Of a DNA stretch of 8,310 bases, positions 6,502 to 8,310 are shown one piece after another. Both the position numbers and the translations under genes were made by a program. The DNA lies in assembly GCA_024280675.1 (NCBI GenBank), contig JAJRPT010000125.1:1-8310 (forward strand), written 5' to 3'. Numbering within the stretch: position 1 is the stretch's first letter; every line of letters begins with the position of its first letter. The notes under the pieces were generated by a model that was not told the DNA's origin, did not search any database, and saw nothing but the letters and a program-made list of their open reading frames with translations. The DNA comes from Bacteroidota bacterium. Its GTDB lineage: Bacteria > Bacteroidota > Ignavibacteria > Kapaibacteriales > UBA2268.

Positions 6502-7944
6502 GTGATTTTAATTCTACTATTTTTATTTTCGAGCATTGCTAGTTCCAAGACAATTTTCATAGAAGCGGGAACTGAGATTGAAAATCTCGAACAGGCTGCC
6601 CTGCTCAGCACAGCAGGAGACTCAATTATATTCAGAGATGGGATATATTCGGGTGGGATGAGTTTGCAAAATTGGGGCGGGATCGAAGATTCACCCATTT
6701 TTATTATGGCAGAAAATACTGGCATGGTATCAATCGAGGGTGGAAATACTGCAATCCATTTTATTGATTGTAATAATATAGTCCTGAGTGGAATTGTTTT
6801 TAAAGGGCAAATTACAAATGGGCTCAATATCGATGATGGAGGTAGTTTTGAGAGTCCTTCACGTGGGTGGATTATTTCGAGCTGTACTTTTAGTGATATG
6901 AACGCAAGCGGAAACAATGATTTGATAAAAATGAGTGGAGTTAATAATTTTCTTATTCAAGATTGCTTGTTTCAAAATGGATCTGTTGGTGGTTCTGGCA
7001 TTGATATGGTGGGTTGTCATTTTGGTGAGATTTCCGAGTCTGTATTTCGGGATGTGGGTGGTAATTCGGTTCAGGGCAAGGGCGGAACTCACGATATTAG
7101 CATTCAAAGAAATTTATTTATCAATGGTGGAGCTAGAACGCTCAACCTGGGCGGAAGCACAGGAATGCAGTTTTTCAGACCAATCGATGCACCTTTTGAG
7201 GCACGTCGCTTGAAAGTGCAAGCAAATATTTTTATTGGTTCACCCGCACCGATTACCTTTATTGGTTCGGACAGCGTTATAGTATCTAACAATAATATTG
7301 TTTTGCCAGATAAATGGGTGATGAGGATATTACAAGAAAATAATCACGAAAGATTAATCCAATGTGGTGATAATGTTTTTGCAAATAATATTATTTATGT
7401 TAATTCAGATGTTAATGTGACTGCCAACATTGGACCAAACACAAGAAGCGAGACGTTTATTTTTGAGAGTAATAACTGGTACAATGTAGATGACTCTTCT
7501 TGGCAACCAAACCTTCCTTCCGAAGATTTGAGCCCAACGTATTTTGATCCAGGATTTATTGGTGGCGAAAATGACGAAAAGCCCTATTATCCAGAAGGCA
7601 TGAAATCGGATGCAACAGGTAATTTGGAATACACACCCGAGCTTGATTTTACAAGAGTAAAATATAATGTCGAGCCTTCGATTGGTGCCTATGAGCTGAA
7701 TCTTATTATTGATGGAATAAGCGATGACAGGATCACAAAAAAGATGATTGTAGTTGGCGAGTATTTGCAAATTGATAACAATAAATTGCTTGGCAAGGAT
7801 TTCCAAATATTTAATTCAAATGGGAAAATGTTGAAGACTGGAGCTTTTACTACTCGTATTGAAATATCCGATTTAGGGGCGGGGGTATATTTATTTATGC
7901 TGGCAGGTGAGCCGTCTCATTCTTTTGTATTCCTGAAGGAATAA
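6502..7944 (+). CDS. Secreted right-handed parallel beta-helix protein with T9SS type A C-terminal sorting domain
   Basis: The 480-residue product has a short hydrophobic signal peptide (1 to about 15, ending SSIASS). A right-handed parallel beta-helix follows, about 20-330, with repeated rungs such as NNIVLSGIVF (91-100), WIISSCTF (123-130), NFLIQDCLF (149-157) and HDISIQRNLF (197-206). Family-like conserved patches are SGIDMVGCHFGEI (165-177), QGKGGT (191-196) and LNLGGSTGMQFFRP (214-227). Many beta-helix proteins are polysaccharide lyases or bind glycans, but I can assign no catalytic residues or substrate. Residues about 405-480 (YLQIDNN, DFQIFNSNGKMLKTG, IEISDLGAGVYLFML, SFVFLKE) match the type A sorting domain, which sends the protein through the type IX secretion system for cell-surface attachment or release. 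The GTG start is supported by GCAGGGAAAAG just upstream. The signal peptide lacks N-terminal Lys/Arg, whereas in-frame upstream codons would encode AGKRK, so the true start may be a non-standard codon upstream. Confidence 0.85.
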   Translation: MILILLFLFSSIASSKTIFIEAGTEIENLEQAALLSTAGDSIIFRDGIYSGGMSLQNWGGIEDSPIFIMAENTGMVSIEGGNTAIHFIDCNNIVLSGIVFKGQITNGLNIDDGGSFESPSRGWIISSCTFSDMNASGNNDLIKMSGVNNFLIQDCLFQNGSVGGSGIDMVGCHFGEISESVFRDVGGNSVQGKGGTHDISIQRNLFINGGARTLNLGGSTGMQFFRPIDAPFEARRLKVQANIFIGSPAPITFIGSDSVIVSNNNIVLPDKWVMRILQENNHERLIQCGDNVFANNIIYVNSDVNVTANIGPNTRSETFIFESNNWYNVDDSSWQPNLPSEDLSPTYFDPGFIGGENDEKPYYPEGMKSDATGNLEYTPELDFTRVKYNVEPSIGAYELNLIIDGISDDRITKKMIVVGEYLQIDNNKLLGKDFQIFNSNGKMLKTGAFTTRIEISDLGAGVYLFMLAGEPSHSFVFLKE

Positions 7945-7957
7945 TACCATATATTTG
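7924..7957 (+). promoter_or_regulatory. Putative Bacteroidota-type promoter for the biotin carrier gene
   Basis: TTTG at 7924-7927 and TATATTTG at 7950-7957 match the -33 and -7 elements of Bacteroidota promoters, with a 22-bp spacer inside the usual range. The -33 element lies in the last codons of the upstream gene. Predicted initiation about 7 nt downstream of the -7 box would leave a leader of about 20-25 nt before the ATG at 7987. Confidence 0.5.
7928..7943. repeat. Perfect hairpin palindrome in the promoter spacer, overlapping the upstream stop codon
   Basis: TATTCC-TGAA-GGAATA is a perfect inverted repeat (6-bp arms, 4-nt centre). It spans the last codons and the first two bases of the stop codon of the beta-helix gene and falls wholly between the proposed -33 and -7 boxes. 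No T-run follows, so it does not look like an intrinsic terminator; an operator is possible. Confidence 0.45.
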
Positions 7958-7986
7958 CTTTTCTAAAACAACATTTTTAAGAGAAT

Positions 7987-8310
7987 ATGAAAAAGATTGA
8001 AGTAAAGATTAATGACAGTGCCTATGAAGTGATTAGCGGCGACAAGGGTGAAAACTCATTTGAGATTGGAGACACTGAATATCATTTTGAGCTATTGCGT
8101 GATTTTGGCAATAATGTCAAGGCCTTTCGTGTAAACAATAGAGTCATTATTGCCGAACTTGACTCGGCAGAAAATGGAGTTAGAATCCTGCATAATAATT
8201 TTGAATATAATGCTGAAATAAAAACCTCAACCCACGCATTGCTAGAAAAATATATTAAAGATTTTGGTGGAGGCAGAGACAATTCTCCAAAACTAAAAGC
8301 ACCCATGCCA
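7987..8310 (+). CDS. Biotin carboxyl carrier protein (acyl-CoA carboxylase subunit), N-terminal part
   Basis: The 108 visible codons are open to the right edge. The N-terminus, MKKIEVKINDSAYEVISGD, then short beta strands (EIGDTEYHFELL, VIIAELD), resembles the N-terminal region of the roughly 160-170-residue biotin carrier subunits found in Bacteroidota propionyl/acetyl-CoA carboxylases. Residues 91-101 (EKYIKDFGGGR) form a linker, and the last visible residues, KLKAPMP, match the opening of a biotinyl domain (APMPG). The biotinylated lysine, in an E-A/V-M-K-M motif, would lie about 35 residues beyond the edge and is not seen. The protein would carry carboxybiotin between the biotin carboxylase and carboxyltransferase subunits in the cytoplasm. 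AAGAG lies a few bases before the ATG as a weak ribosome binding site, and a putative promoter precedes it. A decarboxylase biotin subunit is an alternative. The start is secure because the N-terminus aligns with the family. Confidence 0.8.
   Translation, partial: MKKIEVKINDSAYEVISGDKGENSFEIGDTEYHFELLRDFGNNVKAFRVNNRVIIAELDSAENGVRILHNNFEYNAEIKTSTHALLEKYIKDFGGGRDNSPKLKAPMP

Overview
The window reads as ordinary chromosome of a member of the Bacteroidota/Chlorobi (FCB) group, possibly Ignavibacteria- or Kapabacteria-like. The evidence is an AT-rich sequence, a secreted beta-helix protein ending in a type IX secretion (T9SS) type A sorting domain, a TamB/AsmA-like inner-membrane-anchored protein, several starts with poor Shine-Dalgarno sequences, and upstream octamers matching the Bacteroidota -7 box TAnnTTTG. 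The group assignment is inferred from these features; there is no rRNA or other direct marker. I see no rRNA, tRNA, CRISPR array, insertion sequence or phage gene.

Layout. Positions 1-1447 (minus) hold the N-terminal ~480 residues of a TamB/AsmA-like protein that runs off the left edge. A 96-bp divergent gap separates it from a plus-strand cluster: ccmA-like ABC ATPase (1544-2176), a MltD-like lytic transglycosylase (2183-3061) and ccmB-like permease (3055-3717). The first two genes are 6 bp apart and the last two overlap by 7 bp. Facing this cluster is a minus-strand series: a small lipoprotein (6352-5795), yebC (5680-4931), ruvC (4860-4270) and a cytochrome b561-family protein (4267-3752). 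The ruvC and cytochrome genes are 2 bp apart. A 149-bp divergent gap then leads to the plus-strand T9SS cargo protein (6502-7944). After it comes the start of a biotin carboxyl carrier protein (7987 to the right edge), cut exactly where the biotinyl domain begins.

How the genes relate. CcmA and CcmB would form an ABC transporter of the cytochrome c maturation pathway; the transglycosylase between them acts on peptidoglycan. yebC-ruvC is a widespread gene pair, here with a haem-binding membrane cytochrome appended. The b561 gene converges on the ccm cluster with only 34 bp between stop codons, so two haem-related units lie tail to tail. The beta-helix protein and the biotin carrier have unrelated functions but carry the same upstream octamer, TATATTTG.

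The points most worth a second look are a tandem palindromic 15-bp repeat inside the first codons of ruvC, a 16-bp hairpin palindrome lying between the proposed -33 and -7 elements of the biotin-carrier promoter, the transglycosylase embedded between ccmA and ccmB, and non-canonical Q-loop and H-loop residues in the CcmA-like ATPase. I found no convincing wholly new system.
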